Source: Ectobius pallidus (taxonomy: Eukaryota; Arthropoda; Insecta; Blattodea; Ectobiidae). Taken from it: 64,000 nucleotides of DNA. Below the pieces are notes generated by a model that was not told the DNA's origin, did no database searches, and was given only the letters and a program-made list of their open reading frames with translations. The position numbers and the translations under genes are program-made. Location of the stretch: contig CAXKWD010000009.1 in the NCBI GenBank assembly GCA_964059195.1, positions 47,339,160-47,403,159 of the forward strand. The letters are read 5' to 3'. Numbering within the stretch: position 1 is the stretch's first letter; every line of letters begins with the position of its first letter. Below are positions 1 through 12,838 of the stretch, in pieces.

Positions 1-17
1 CGTGTGTAGGCTATTGT

Positions 18-155
18 GGAAAGGCAGAGTCAGACTGAAAAATTGCCATTTTAAATGAACCAAGATCTTTGGCTCTCCTTGCCGCCGGAGAGCCGAAGAT
101 CCTGGTTCAAATCCCGGCTATGACATTGGATTTTTCAGTATGACTCTGCCTTTCC
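18..155. repeat. Foldback MITE with a tRNA-like core
   Basis: The outer inverted repeat pairs 18-43 with 130-155 (25 of 26 bases). An inner stem pairs 61-79 with 88-106 (17 of 19), with a 72-79/88-95 core that is perfect, so the unit can fold into one long hairpin. Inside the right arm, GGTTCAAATCC at 105-115 matches a Pol III B box. No coding capacity. It could be a MITE that captured tRNA-like sequence, or a SINE relic between inverted repeats. I could not define a target duplication because the left flank is only 17 bases. Confidence 0.6.
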
Positions 156-3100
156 ATTCCTCTTCTATGCTTCGAGTTATTCTCTTTTCATATAAGAGCA
201 TAACGTTTACCATTTTACAGGTTATATTACGATTTAAAATAGGTTAATATACAGTTTGGACAATAAAAAACGAATATGAAAACTAAATAATTTATATCAA
301 TTAATTAAACGTAACCATGAAGTAAGTTACCTTCTATTTCTCGTGACTACAGATAAACATCAGGAATAACATCCCGCATAAGAATACGATGTTTCAGTGT
401 GTACCATATGTTATGTTATTTACTGTATGTAGAGTATGTCTCAAATAGGGACGAAGTTCATCATTCATGTCTGAACGTGATGAAATTATATTCATGGAGA
501 ACAAAAGACAGTAGAAAAGGTATTTGAACGTAAAGAGCATACAACAGACTATATTAATACATATTCTGTGATATTACTGTGTAGCGATAAGTACATCCGT
601 ACGTAATGGAAAGGAAGAAAATACGTTACACAAAATATAAATGTGAAAAAACTTTGAAATAAGTGGAATACAGAAAGCAGTAGATCGGAAAAATAAACGA
701 TTTATAATAAAGTAAATACACTTACAAGGAATTGGGTTCCCAGGTTGTACTCTTCTACTAGAAGCACATTATTAAATAACATAGTTAAACATGGTCTTTA
801 GTTAAAACAAACAGATTAGCAATGTAAAATGTGAAATTTCAACATCTGTATTCGAATTTCAAACTACCTTTGTTTAATTAATTTAGAATAAATTAGGATC
901 TATGAACATCACTATTCTTTTAAGCTAAAAGCTACAGTAATTCAAAAGATAAATTCTAAAGGATTTTACAGAAGTTATGTGTGAAAATGAAGTTTTTACT
1001 TATATGGAATATAGCAGAATACTAGAAAGAGTTCAAATATAAAGAGCAACTCTATCAAAAATAAATAATTTTAATAGATAATACAGACAAACAAAGTATG
1101 CAAATATAAATAAAATAATTGCCTAGAAACTAGTAATTAATTAATTCATATTATTTTACATTTATTTATAAGACCTTTATGCACTTAAATACATGAGTTA
1201 GCTTTCTTTATTATTAGATTATAACGAAATACAACGAAACAAGCTATGCTGATACAAACTAACATTATTTACAGTGATACAAACTTGAGGATATTAATCG
1301 AAATTTTTTACCTATTATATCGAACTAAGTTATACTAATACAGTAACCTAAGTAATAATAAATGAACAAAACCAATTCTAGATTACACTATTTACAGTAC
1401 ATTATGTAAATACTTATACTACACTATTCTATTTGTATATCTGATTCTTTTCTAGAACATTATAAAAATAACATTTTTACACAGTAATATAATTTTTCTT
1501 AAAACAAATTTGGAAATATTTCTTGTAATTTATAAGGAAACTAGCTTAAAACACCGGCTTTTGTGTTTTGTGTGTAATTTAAAATTAAATTATGGAGGAC
1601 TTTTTATTTCCACGCATAGTCCTTATACAGGTATCTAGAATTAGAAACCGAAGAAATAAAACTTATCAAACTCAAACTATTCCCTCTTCAGAAAACGCTA
1701 GATATGGGTTTTATCGTTCATACAGGACTTAGAATTTAGCAACCCATTGTTTTTCGCACCATGCCTGGTAGATGTCGAAATAAGAAGAAACAAATTGCAG
1801 TAACGTAACACTTTACTGTCTTTACGTGATATTTTTATTTCTCACTTTCATGTTGCCATACAACCGTTCCGGGGCAAACATTAAAAGAAAATCAATATCA
1901 CTTTCATACATTCTTCGCCAAAATCTGCGACACGATAATAATTTTCAGCGCACATCGAACTAAAAATGTTCCATCCTAGTTTTGTCTCGTCTTAAAGGCT
2001 TCCAATAAATATCCGTATATCTCAACTAATACGAAGCCTACAGCGATGAATAACGTATCAGTGGACATAATTTTTTACAGACTTCTGATATAGGCCTAGC
2101 ATACCCGCTACCCGTCATTGGCATAAACTCAGGTAGAGACAACTGAGAACAGTCTCCCCACAATACCCTTTTTATTCTAAATCAAAATGTGATATGAGAA
2201 AATGATATTGTCCATGATCGGGGTAGAGAAAGTTATTTGATGCAACACACCCGATATTTATTTACTTCAGTATTGATTTATAAAAATGGATTTTACCTAT
2301 ATCCTCTCTAATAATAATAATATTAGTTGTCAAAGACCAGTAAAATGCAACTCCCAAAGCCCTATGTGAACACTTCAAACAATATTGTGGTCACGAGAAC
2401 TGAATTGCATTTGATGACCACTGTAATATTTAAATAAAACATTTAGGTCCCTAACTTCCTTTCTACAGGTCACATCGAGGATTTTAATACTTTAAACTTT
2501 AACCGGACAACGCGGATCAGTTTGCAAAAAACTACACGTAAATCGGTCCACTAGTTTTTTAGTCTATAAAGGACACACATACTAACATTGCCTTTTATGT
2601 AGATTTATAATACAATTTTTCAAAAATGTTACTTTGTCCTCTAGTTTTATTCAGCTTACACCTAACCAGATCAAGTTTGTTATCATTTCTGCTCTGGTAC
2701 GTATGCACCTGACTTCGTGTTTGTTAGTTCATATGTTTTTTTTTTCTACTAAACGAGACATAAAAATATACAAATTGATTATTGTTTGTGTATCTGTCTT
2801 AATTGACCAATAGTTCTTTATCTTTTTTTACAATTGGTTATTACTTATTATTCTAATTGCTTTTTTTTTCTGGATAACTAACTCTTGATTAATTTATATC
2901 CCATCAATGCTGCGAGCTTGCAAAGTTTCAACTTATAACTTAAGTCTATATAAAGTAGAATATTTTAAAGAATTCAAATATACCTATAAAATTCTGCCTA
3001 CAATAATCAATCTTAAAGAAATTATAATAGAGATAAACATATTCAAATATAAACACACTATTTATTTTTTCCTCTCCTACATCACTTCCGGTTCAATCAT

Positions 3101-3530
3101 TTTCATTAAAAGATATTTACCCTCCCCAAAAATCATAGTTAAAAACGACTTTCTCCCTTAGAAATGACTAATTATATTTATAGTAAATATACCATTACAA
3201 TATAACATTACAATAAAACATAGAAGCTAAATTTACAACTGGAATTGAGTTTAACCCTAAGTAAGTAATAACCTAGGTAATTAAGGTTAAGTTTACGCTT
3301 GGTTTGCTAATCAATTTTCACACGAATTTTCCCTGTAACTGTAAATTGTTACGTTAGTAATTTTCACATTACATTTACCGTTAGATGTATAGCCTAAGCA
3401 ACGAAGTGTATTGCACCTCAGTTTTGCATTCTTAACATCATGTGAGTGACATAGCGATTGAATGCTTACATAACTTGATGTAACGGTAGCCATGTAGAAC
3501 TGTTAACGGATCTAGCTTACATTAATTGGA
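156..3530. other. AT-rich intergenic DNA, no gene recognised
   Basis: Low-complexity AT-rich DNA. Short open frames such as 2907-3161 have Lys/Ile/Tyr composition typical of translated AT-rich sequence and no motif. About 2530-2600 contains a phrase (AAATCGGTCCACTAG followed by TTTTTTAGTCTATAAAGGA) that resembles the 3' noncoding tails of insect non-LTR elements; I regard it only as a possible relic. Confidence 0.5.
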
Positions 3531-3565
3531 ATAGGGATGAAAGGCGATATAATTGATGAATTTGG

Positions 3566-3770
3566 TTATCTGGAGGGGTGTGTTCTGAAATGTGTTGTGA
3601 GTGAGCGGCTCGCTGCCCAGCAACTTGCTACACCAGTTTTTTCCTGGCTTGCTTGGAATACGAGCAGGTTATGTTTTAAGCCGGCCACATCCCAGTCCAT
3701 CCGCGGCGTCCATCTTGCCTCCAGGCGAGGCAGCCATGTTGCCAAGTCCTTCTCTTCCATATTTACATAA
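3566..3770. other. GC-rich island, possible promoter or first exon
   Basis: A sharply GC-richer block inside AT-rich DNA. It carries CCATCTTG near 3710 and CCATGTTG near 3734, which on the minus strand read like YY1/Pho core sites (CAAGATGG, CAACATGG), plus a small hairpin at GCCTCCAGGCGAGGC. Open frames exist on both strands here (3537-3770 plus, 3566-3760 minus) with no recognisable domain. It could be a host CpG-type promoter or the tip of another repeat; nothing in the sequence decides. Confidence 0.2.
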
Positions 3771-3779
3771 CTAATTGCA

Positions 3780-4368
3780 CATTAAACATTTATAAAAATT
3801 ACTCATATTATAATAGCACATGATCTTTTCTTCAATTTTAAGTCGTAAAATTTAAGAGTTAATATGATAGATTTGTCAGTCGTAACAGCTTGATGTGTGG
3901 ATCGAGTGCAACAACCGTAGTCGAGTTTGAAACAACAAAAAACAGCCTGTACTTGATGTTCTCGTTTTTCCTCTAGTTCATTGCTGTAGAGCCCATTAAT
4001 AAAGAGTGTGGTATATGCAGCAGGATTGTTCCTACAGTTTCTTGTCTTGTACTTCGATAAACTTTATAGTACTCTTATGTAAGCCCTACTTCCAGTCGCT
4101 CTCATTCATTATTCGCTGAAAATCATAGCCTTTCATAATCTCTTTCTGTGGCAGTTGTATATGATCTCGATATCTTATGGTTAATAGAATACAATTATTT
4201 GAAAGTATATTGAGTTCACACTAGAAGCAGTGATGTGTTATCGCTAAGGGTGAACGTTTTCCTCCGTACAATAGAGCTGGGAGAAAGTTCGGCAAGTAAG
4301 TATCGCCTGTTTTGGAAGGATCCTTTACTATAGGACATTCGGACACAGCATCCTACTATTCTAGTGAA

Positions 4369-4409
<41 letters not shown>

Positions 4410-6400
4410 TTATATATTACAACTTCTCCAGGAAATGTGAAATGGATAAGAGGCCTGACTGTCTTTAAATTAGCTTGACAGAATATGGAGTTCCCTAAAA
4501 TTACAAATACAAGAAAATTCAAAATATATTTTGCAGCAAATTGCAATAATAAAATTATATTGTGCATGAATCCAATTCTCTCTTAATTTTTCGATCTGTC
4601 AATTTTACTAATTTTAACCCATCTGTTTTATTTTAATTATTTCTTAAAATAAATATCTGCTATTTTCCAATATTTGAGTGAAAAATATGTATATCTCAGC
4701 TTCTGAAATTAGTTTTTTTTTTTCAAAAACAGCCAGAAAAATGGAACTCATTCCCTTCCCATCTAATAGCGTCATCTGAAAATTTATCTTAATCTATCTC
4801 AGTTAACATGGAAGTACATTCATATAAATTTAAAAAAACTTTATCCGCTTATGTTATTCTCCTTACCGTATCTACAACAGCCTTTCTATTTCAGTCATTA
4901 TTTTAAACAAGATTATCACATTCTTTCTATTGCAGTTCTGTCTTAACTAATGATTTAGTTACACTTCACTCAAACAAAACTACAGGTGACATGTCTTCTT
5001 TCTTAACTATCAGATTAGCTTCACTACACTATAAGCAATCACCTCTCCGATAGTTTTAAAGCCTTTTAAGAAGAAGTGGATTGAAGGTAGAATACTTAAT
5101 TTCATGGTAAATGTAACTAGATGAGAAAGGATAAAACATTGTTACTCCACTTAACTCCACATTTGAGTCTAATCAATTTATTATTATAAGTACTCAAATA
5201 TAAATAGAATCAGCTACCATTGCAAATCGAATAATGCATGTCACATTGTTAAATCGTTTTAATTATTTCCTTAGTTCCTACTGGAAGGTTCATCAATAAC
5301 ACTATGTAGATTATTAAACTTCTTGCAATTCTGTTCTTTATATGCTCATAAGATACAAATAAATAAATGGGAACTATTCCTCTATTGGCTGGTCTACATA
5401 CTTGCTTTTTGTGGTACTAAATACATTATAACCATTTCTCTTAACCGTGAAGTTAATGATGATTTTAAATAACTACATTTTTCTTCATAATTGCCAATAT
5501 CCTGTTTTTTGTACGATAACCAATTGTAATTAAACTCTTTAATTCTCACTCCCTTTTTCAAGGTTAGAAAAAGTTTTGTCGAATTTATAAACCAAATTCA
5601 AATTTGAAGTAAAAACTCTTGACCGATACAACGAATGTCTAAAGTTGATTTGAGAACATTCACCGATTTCTGTATAAACCGTTTGACTTGTTTCTAAGGA
5701 ATTATATTGAACTGAAACTTATAGCACTGTCTTCCGTAAGCCGGTTAGATATTCGTGCCGGTATTTAATAATCCCCTATAGAAAAAAGAATAGCCTATTA
5801 ATTACCTAGAGAAACAAATTTGTAGTTCATTTTTGAGGAAACTTTTCTTTTGTGCAATGGATTTCTGTAGTTCGAATTTGCTTCTTAATGCTTTTAAGTT
5901 TCGAACTGTATGTCAAATAACATTATTTATGTTTATATTACTTCTACTGAAAAGACGGTTCAGTTTCTATTATACAACGATTCGCAACTGTAGCATGAGC
6001 GATGTTTTCAAAACTTCAAAATGTAAAGTCTAACAGATGATTAACAGAATAATATCTTCGAACTCTATCACAGATAACTATTACTATGAGATGGTGTAGC
6101 ATTTTATAAATAAAAATAATAGAAATCAAATCTACATTTGTAATCACACATTAGTAACATCATAAATATGTTAGGTGAATTGACATTAAGCTGACCGCTT
6201 CTGCTGATTAAACAGCCGTCCTCTTTCCACTTAAATCATGTGAGCTACGGGTTGCTTCTATTGACATCATTACTCCAGTAATCGTAATAATCATAATTTA
6301 GTATTTACTGCCCGAGGTCCTAGGCCCTAGCGACCATACTCACGATCATTCGTGAAATGACTCAGTGGTCATGTAACTGTAGTGAATTATCAAGCTCTAA
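3780..6400. other. AT-rich intergenic DNA
   Basis: No supported gene, RNA or element other than the dinucleotide microsatellite listed separately. Short frames such as 5833-6033 show no domain. Confidence 0.5.
4370..4407. repeat. (AT)n microsatellite
   Basis: About 19 uninterrupted AT dinucleotides. Confidence 0.95.
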
Positions 6401-6403
6401 ATA

Positions 6404-6502
6404 AGAGAAGGAGAAGAAAAGCAAGAAAAAGAGCAAGAAGAAGAAGAAGAATTTCAAGAAGGACAATAAGAAGAAATTGAAGGAATAGGAAGAAAAAGTT
6501 AT
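6404..6502. repeat. Purine-rich GAA/AAG low-complexity tract
   Basis: The plus strand is nearly all A and G with imperfect AAG/GAA repeats, including AAGAAGAAGAAGAA near 6440. Simple-sequence DNA with strong strand asymmetry; not coding. Confidence 0.8.
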
Positions 6503-6670
6503 TTAAGAACATACAAGGTCAAATGCCTTTAGTAAAAGAAAAAAAAATTAAACTAAAATCTTCCACCTTTTGCTAGGCTTGCGCACAGACATATATAAGA
6601 GTAAGTTTTATTCACTGTTTATCTTTCCATGTAGGCTACAGTAAAAAGGTAAATTTAAAATATTCAAAAA

Positions 6671-7052
6671 TATGGTTACTTACTCAATGGCTATAAAATT
6701 CCTAAGTAAGCTAAAGGAATATTATCTATTTTATGGAAACCGGAGGTTCATTGCCGCGTTTACATGAGCCCGCCATTCAACCCTATTCTGTGCTAACTCC
6801 ATCCAACCATCCCTCCCTTAAGTCTATTCTAATTTTGTCCTCCCACCTACGTCTAGGTCTTCCAAGATGTCTCTTCCCTTCGCGTCTCCCAGTCAATATT
6901 GAGATGTCTTTCCTCCCTCATGCCTGGAACATGTCCAGCCCATTTCATCCTGCGTTATTTAATTACCCTTATTATATTGGGTGAAGAGTGCAGGTTATGA
7001 AGTTCATCATTATGCAGTTTTCTCCAGTCCCCGTTTTCATCTCTCTTAGGTT
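6671..7052 (-). mobile_element. RTE-type LINE, 5'-truncated 3' end
   Basis: Read on the minus strand, this matches the 3' part of the RTE element at 12455-15795, including the stretch encoding the conserved tail around WAGHVARMG and the terminal stretch ending in a short ACTTACT (TAAG-type) tail at the low-coordinate end. Homology stops near 7052, so only the last ~380 bp are present. Frameshifts make it non-coding. A short tandem tail rather than poly(A) is typical of RTE elements. Confidence 0.8.
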
Positions 7053-7063
7053 CGAATATTGTG

Positions 7064-7840
7064 ATATTATTGTATATTTCATACTCGTACTTAGTACTTG
7101 GAAGGTAATTTTGTAAATTTATATATATTAAATTTTAAGAAATGTATAGGCCTTAGCAAATAAAGTAACATCTAAAGGCAGAGCTTTTCATTCCATGTAC
7201 CACAAAGAAGTATCCCGTTATCATATTACTTATTCATATAGGACTTAAATAAATCTAAATTATCGGAGTAATTATTGTAAGTTAACATAACTGCCCCTAC
7301 CAGGAAATAAATCACGGTACGGCATTATGCGTGTGGTCCTAAATCTGTAGCGAGGATATCACTGATGTCTTCATTAAGTCTAAATGGCAGAGATTACTGT
7401 TGTTAAAAACCAACATCCTTTATTTATGCCCCTCACAGCTGCATTCCCCGCGACCTAAGCATTTTCGTGCTTCACTAGAATAAAAGAGAGAAAGAAAAAA
7501 AGATGGCGATCAGTGAACCGAGAAATGGCTGCTCTAATATGCATCTCAATCAGGACAAAACATGGAGCAAACTCTAATTTTGTAATTTGAGAGAAATCAT
7601 TAACCTAATGCTCTAACAAATTAACGAAGGTACACATATCCTTATACACCACATAAATCTTCTTTAAGTTAAGGTTTCTTTACCAAGTTCATGAACTACT
7701 GCGTTCAGTTATTTCTTTCTGGCCATTTAAAGCTATCATTTAAGCATTACAAAAGCATTTTTATAATGCCTTTTTTATTTATAGCCATTAATATTGTTAT
7801 CATTAATGTTATTATTATTTTATTGTTATTGCTGTTGTTA
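7064..7840. other. AT-rich DNA without recognised features
   Basis: No motif or repeat boundary seen. The frame at 7691-7909 is an artefact of the ATT microsatellite, which translates to poly-Leu/Ile. Confidence 0.5.
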
Positions 7841-7841
7841 A

Positions 7842-7872
<31 letters not shown>

Positions 7873-7873
7873 T
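7841..7873. repeat. (ATT)n microsatellite
   Basis: A run of about eleven ATT units. Confidence 0.9.
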
Positions 7874-8226
7874 AATTTTGTGACTCTTGAACCTTCAAAT
7901 GAATATTAATAAGAGACGTACACTCACTTATTGCGGTCGTATTGCATTTATAAATTTCATTTCGACTTCCCATTCCCTCATAATCCCGCTATATCTATGA
8001 GTTCAAATAATAATTTAGCCTATACTTACGTTAATTAACCAGCTTGCTTCGTTTTACATGAAAACATAAATAAAATTATAACAAAATACACACAATTATG
8101 CACAATTAAAAATCACATAAAATTACACGTGAATATTTCGGCTAACTTATGGTCATCCTCAAGTTCTTTTGCTGTTACTTATTATTCTTCATGTTATAAG
8201 TCCGAACTGTTGTGTGAGTTTCCGTG

Positions 8227-8673
8227 TGTCCACCGTTGTGGCGTAGGGGATGCGTTCGCTCCTCTCACGCAGCGGGCCCGGCAGCGGGCCCGGGTTCGAA
8301 TCCTGGTCGGGACAAGTTACCTAGGTGGGGGTTTCTCCGGGGTTTTTCCTCACCTGTGAGACAAATGTCGGGTAACTTTAGGCCCTTGTGGTCCCCGGAT
8401 ATCTCATCTGGCCGTCTATCATCATCTCATCCTCGCCTTATTCGGAGTGTGTGTGTGTGTGTGTGAATGGTGTGTCTCGCCCTACATGTTCGTGTTGGGC
8501 TAATCACTCATCCGGGGAGGCCCTCCATGTCCTTGTCTGGTCAAAAAAGTATGCATGTGATCCATCGATAATTCCTCTCCCGACAGGTCGCGGCCCTGTA
8601 AGGCTCGGGCGGCATGGGTCGCTCAAAAGTCCCTAAAATGGAGAGGTAAAACTAAGGTAAAGAAAAAGAAGAA
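8227..8673 (+). mobile_element. tRNA-derived SINE with 11-bp TSD
   Basis: The head has a Pol III A box TGGCGTAGGGG at 8239-8249 and a B box GGTTCGAATCC at 8293-8303. A ~340-bp body follows, ending in an A-rich tail (AAGAAAAAGAAGAAG). The element is bracketed by the direct repeat GAGTTTCCGTG at 8216-8226 and 8674-8684, a classic LINE-mediated target duplication. Between the boxes a 12-mer, GCAGCGGGCCCG, is duplicated in tandem (8269-8280, 8281-8292), which lengthens the box spacing to 43 nt. A (GT)n tract lies at ~8448-8464. The open frames across it are chance. Confidence 0.9.
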
Positions 8674-9107
8674 GAGTTTCCGTGCAAATTCAATGCCACC
8701 TATTAACAAGAACTTTTTCATTGCGACATTAATTGTTGAAGTTGTTCTTGCTCGATTTCAATCTTGAATCATTTGTTTATGACTCGCAGAGATCTGGTAA
8801 TTTTTTACATAGGCCTAAGTCGACAGAAGGGGATATGCATGCATACCAAGATGGGAAAACATTAAATAATTTGGACGATTCTCACTATTCGGGTTTTTTT
8901 TCTAAGGAAATCGAATTTGGGTTTTTTTTTTTTTGTTTTACTTTAATCGTGAAATGCTCAATAATTTTAATTGTATATGCATGTTTTGGGTAAGGTTCAT
9001 GAATCTGTGGTACGTTTAAATCTTTCATTTTGAATCTGTATGCCCATATGGCAGCACAAGAATTGTTTTGTTCGTTTAATTATTTATATTTATCGCGTAA
9101 AACAATA

Positions 9108-9409
9108 GGGGTACGCCGTAGCGTAGTTGTTGAAGCGCTGCGCTACAAACCGGAAGGTCGCGGGTTCGATTCCCGATGAGGTCGTTGGAGTTTTTCAATT
9201 GGCCTAATCCTTCTGGTGGCACTATGACCCTGGGGCCGACTCAGCCTCTAACAGAAATGAGTACTAGGAGCAATCCTGGGGGTAAAAGCGGCCGGTGCAA
9301 AAGGCTGACAACCTTACCATCTTCAGGTGCCGAATGTCCAAAATCTTGGAGCCTCAACCTCCTGGAACCCTTTAGGCCTCCGGGGCCTGTATAGGGATCA
9401 CTTTACCTT
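9108..9409 (+). mobile_element. tRNA-derived SINE (second family) with 12-bp TSD
   Basis: A box TAGCGTAGTTG at 9119-9129 and B box GGTTCGATTCC at 9163-9173, followed by a body rich in conserved GC words ending GGCCTGTATAGGGATCAC. The exact target duplication CGTAAAACAATA lies at 9096-9107 and 9410-9421. The body is unlike the SINE at 8227 but matches the older copy at 26670-27256. The short TSD-bounded form suggests fairly recent retroposition. Confidence 0.9.
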
Positions 9410-9599
9410 CGTAAAACAATATAATTAAGGCTAAATTTACGTAGAAACGACGGTAGTGTTAATAAATAATATAATGTTTTAATTTTTTTCTGTTGATTAA
9501 ATGATTTAAATAAAACATCTAGGAGTTGAGTAAACAATCGCGGGCAAATCCGCGGGCACCTTCTAGTCAACAATAAACTGGTTATTTTGTGCTCGTATA

Positions 9600-10350
9600 A
9601 AGAATCGCGTCTGTAGCAATTGAATGGGTAAAGGCTCATGTTGGAATACATGGAAACGAACTTGCCAAAAATGCTGCAAAACGTTTCAACACACTATCAT
9701 ACAATAAAGTGACAGAAAGTAACTTATTTATACGTTGAGAGAGGCAACATAATATGCAAAATGGGAAACCGAATGGCAAGCCACACCCAATGGACAAGAA
9801 ACAAAGAAATACTTCCCGAGTGTGGCGCAAAAAGACTATCCTCTAAGATTTACCCTACAGTCGGACTAACCACTATGCTCACCGGACATGGACCACTAAA
9901 AGCATACTTCTACGGGTTTAAAATTTCTCAAGACTCAACTTGTCCCTGCAACGAATGAGAAGAGACGACTGATCACCTTTTACTGGAATGTTAAAGGTAC
10001 AACAGAGAAAGAGACCAACTAAAAACAGCATAGTTCGAAACAGAGGACATTGGCCACCTAGATATAGTGATTTAGTAATAAAATACCTTAAAGATTTCAT
10101 TACCTTTATCAAAGCAATAGACATAAAAATAAACAAATAGATATATTACTTCTTGACCAGGGAAAATAGGGAATAGAATAGATCAAATAGTAAACAACCT
10201 AGTAGAATATGCCTCCAATAACTCTCACTTTGTAAAATGTCCATAGATTAAGTAGACAATAATTATAAATAAAGAATTAGTTATAAATAATTAGTTATAT
10301 AGATTAGTAACACTATACAAATTAAGATAAAATTGTACAAAGAACGCAGT
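9600..10350 (+). pseudogene. I-superclade LINE ORF2 C-terminus, decayed
   Basis: Across shifting frames the plus strand encodes the end of an RNase H domain (WVKAHVGIHGNELAKNAA at ~9625), then a linker and a downstream Cys/His-type segment (TGHGPLKAYFYGF, then CPCNE, TTDHLLLEC, RYNRERDQLK near 9880-10020). This order is typical of I/R1/LOA-type ORF2 tails. There are several stops and frameshifts, e.g. TGA near 9957 and TAA near 9991. The 3' side grades into TAA-rich sequence by ~10300. No RT domain remains; the copy is 5'-truncated. Confidence 0.7.
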
Positions 10351-12443
10351 ACACTAAAACATGTAGTGTTACTACTGTAATGGAACATGTTGATGTTATT
10401 TTTTTAATGCAACACGCAGCTCATCTTCTTTTAGGCCTAACTGCTCTTTTACAAACAGAAACGGTTATCTTGTAACTTCTCAATTTGACTTTTGTCATCT
10501 GAACTACAGCTTGACATCGAATAGAATATTTTAAGGAAAATGTTACCCCGTCCTTTTATTTATAATTTCTTTTAACGAAATCTTTGTAACTCTTGAAAAT
10601 AAACCAGCATATTATATACAGTATTTTAATTATGTAATTGTGTGTGTACAGTTTTAGAAAGGTGAGGCTTCCAGATTACCAGAAACCTGACATATGAAGA
10701 AGGTTAATTTATCTTCCTCGGGTACGGTTAAATGCTCTTAGGATAGAATTTATCTCAAGGGCTCAATGCCACCACATTATGTATAGCATTTTTTAAAGAA
10801 CCCAATCTGCAAAAATATTTACGATTCTTTTTATAGTTGTCAAATTTCGGATAATAACAATGATTAGATGTGGAAAGGATCGGGTCCTCATGTTCATAAA
10901 CACCTGTACACATGCATTAACGAAAAATACTTTTGCTCCATGACTCATGATCAAGAAAAAGAATTATGAATTTAACTGCAGGGGGGTCAGTTCACCATAA
11001 GTCATCTTCAGGTCCAGCTCAGTGCTAGGTTTTGAAAGCAATAAAAAAAATATACAAGGAAACAAATTCATCTCCATCCAGACATAAAGTGAGATGTTCT
11101 ACCCTTGAGAAACATAATTAACACACAGAAGAAGCGATGCGGTAGCTACTTAAATATATTTTCACTTTACAGTGGTTGTCACTCTGTTGGAGTGATAAAA
11201 TATAACCTGAAAAGAAATAAACAAGTTTTTACAAGGGAGTAAAGAGCTCGCACGTTATCTGTGCCGATGAGACCGTTACTCTCTAGAGAGAGACATGCTC
11301 TTGTGTGAGAGAGAGAGGTAGCTTGGCCTTTACAAATAGAAAGGGAGGTACTGTTGTGCGAGAGAGATAGGTAGCAGGCCAATCGACGCAACAGTCCCCA
11401 CGAAAACGTAATGCAATGACTTAGGCAATCGGCACAGATTTCGTGCGGGATCTATAAAAATCAAGTTTCACGATCTGGCCCATAATAAATCTGAAGAGAT
11501 TTTTTGAGTCAGTGTCATTTTTATGAGTCCTAATTGTATAATCTGTAAGAGGACTGAGGTTTAAAGAAGTGCAAAAACATCCATTGTGAACCTTAAAGGG
11601 TCCAAAAGCTTTGAGTCCTTTATTTACAAAATCGTAAGGACTAATAAAACTGCATATGATAAGTATAAGTAGAAGCAAAGGGTGATCATGAAGAAACTGG
11701 TAAAAGAAAGCAACTTATTTGTAGATTCTTAAGTAGGCCTATCAGTTCTATAATCGCATGCTCCGAATTAGTTCCAGATACAAATGTCTTATGTATCTAT
11801 ATTGTATTTTTATACACACATTAACATAATAATAGTTATTTATCCGCAAGAACATAATCGTAGTTCTGGAAACACATAGTTCTGAAACACGTAGTTCTGG
11901 AAATAATTCTTGTTCGTCTTATTTACTCGTTATTACTTATTTTTATGTTTTGTTATATTCATCAGAATTGAAGCGGAACCATTGTGTACGAATGTTGCCA
12001 TTGATCAAAGTGAAGAGCAGTAACATTAAAAGATAAACAGGCAAAGGAATTTTAAAAATAGTCTCACTGTATTTATGCAAATTAGAATGGACGTATTTGA
12101 TACATTAGACACCTTAACTTTTAATTAAACAGTATTCTAAAAGTGCTGCAATCAATCACAGACAGGGATGATTTCAAGGTTGACTGGGTTTGATGGTTTA
12201 CAAAGCGAATTCACTCTCCAGCATTCAAGCCAGTTCAGTGGCCTTCCTGCTGTCTCAAGGTGTTTATTTTTTATACACGTCCACTATATTCTGGGAAATT
12301 TTAGGTCTGAACTCCGTTTTATGCTTGAATATTTTAAGACCTATACATTCTTTTTAAGATACTAATTGGTTATCTTATGACTTACATGCTTTTTTTAAAT
12401 GTTTAAGTGCAATTTGTTTAATGTATAAGTGCATTTTTTTAAT
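10351..12443. other. AT-rich intergenic DNA
   Basis: No recognisable gene or element. About 11280-11370 has GA-rich low-complexity segments. Short minus-strand frames (11179-11391, 11421-11678) have no domains. Confidence 0.5.
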
Positions 12444-12838
12444 GTATAAGTGCAATCCCATCCCATACTTTGTAAGTTATATATGTATGTGTACAGATAT
12501 ATTTATCTATACTCATATAATGTATATAAGGGGTGGGTCTCTGTCACCACGGCATGGCGCGTCCTCATGTTCCGGATAGAGGATACGGCCTCCAGACATG
12601 GAGGGTAGCTGCGAATATATTGAATAAGAAGTCGCGGACAGACGACATGAGGTGGTCCTCCAGCTTGGGGGTTTGGCGTGAGGTTAACAACCTCTCCCAG
12701 TAAAAAATATTGTTAAGAAACGCTGCCTGATTTATGGATCCATCAGTGTAAAATTTTCCGGAGGTAAAATAGTCCCTCGTTCGGATCTCCGGGTAGGAAT
12801 TACACTGAGGGAATCTAACAAATCGTAGGAACTATAGA

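Noticed and set aside
2907..3161. 84-codon plus-strand frame
   Set aside because: Composition is what AT-rich DNA gives by chance (Lys, Ile, Tyr, Asn); no motif and no supporting context.
4361..4567. Minus-strand open frame with alternating Tyr/Ile
   Set aside because: It runs through the (AT)n microsatellite; the remainder has no domain.
7691..7909. Hydrophobic frame resembling a membrane protein
   Set aside because: The Leu/Ile run is the (ATT)n/TTG repeat; no real membrane protein is indicated.
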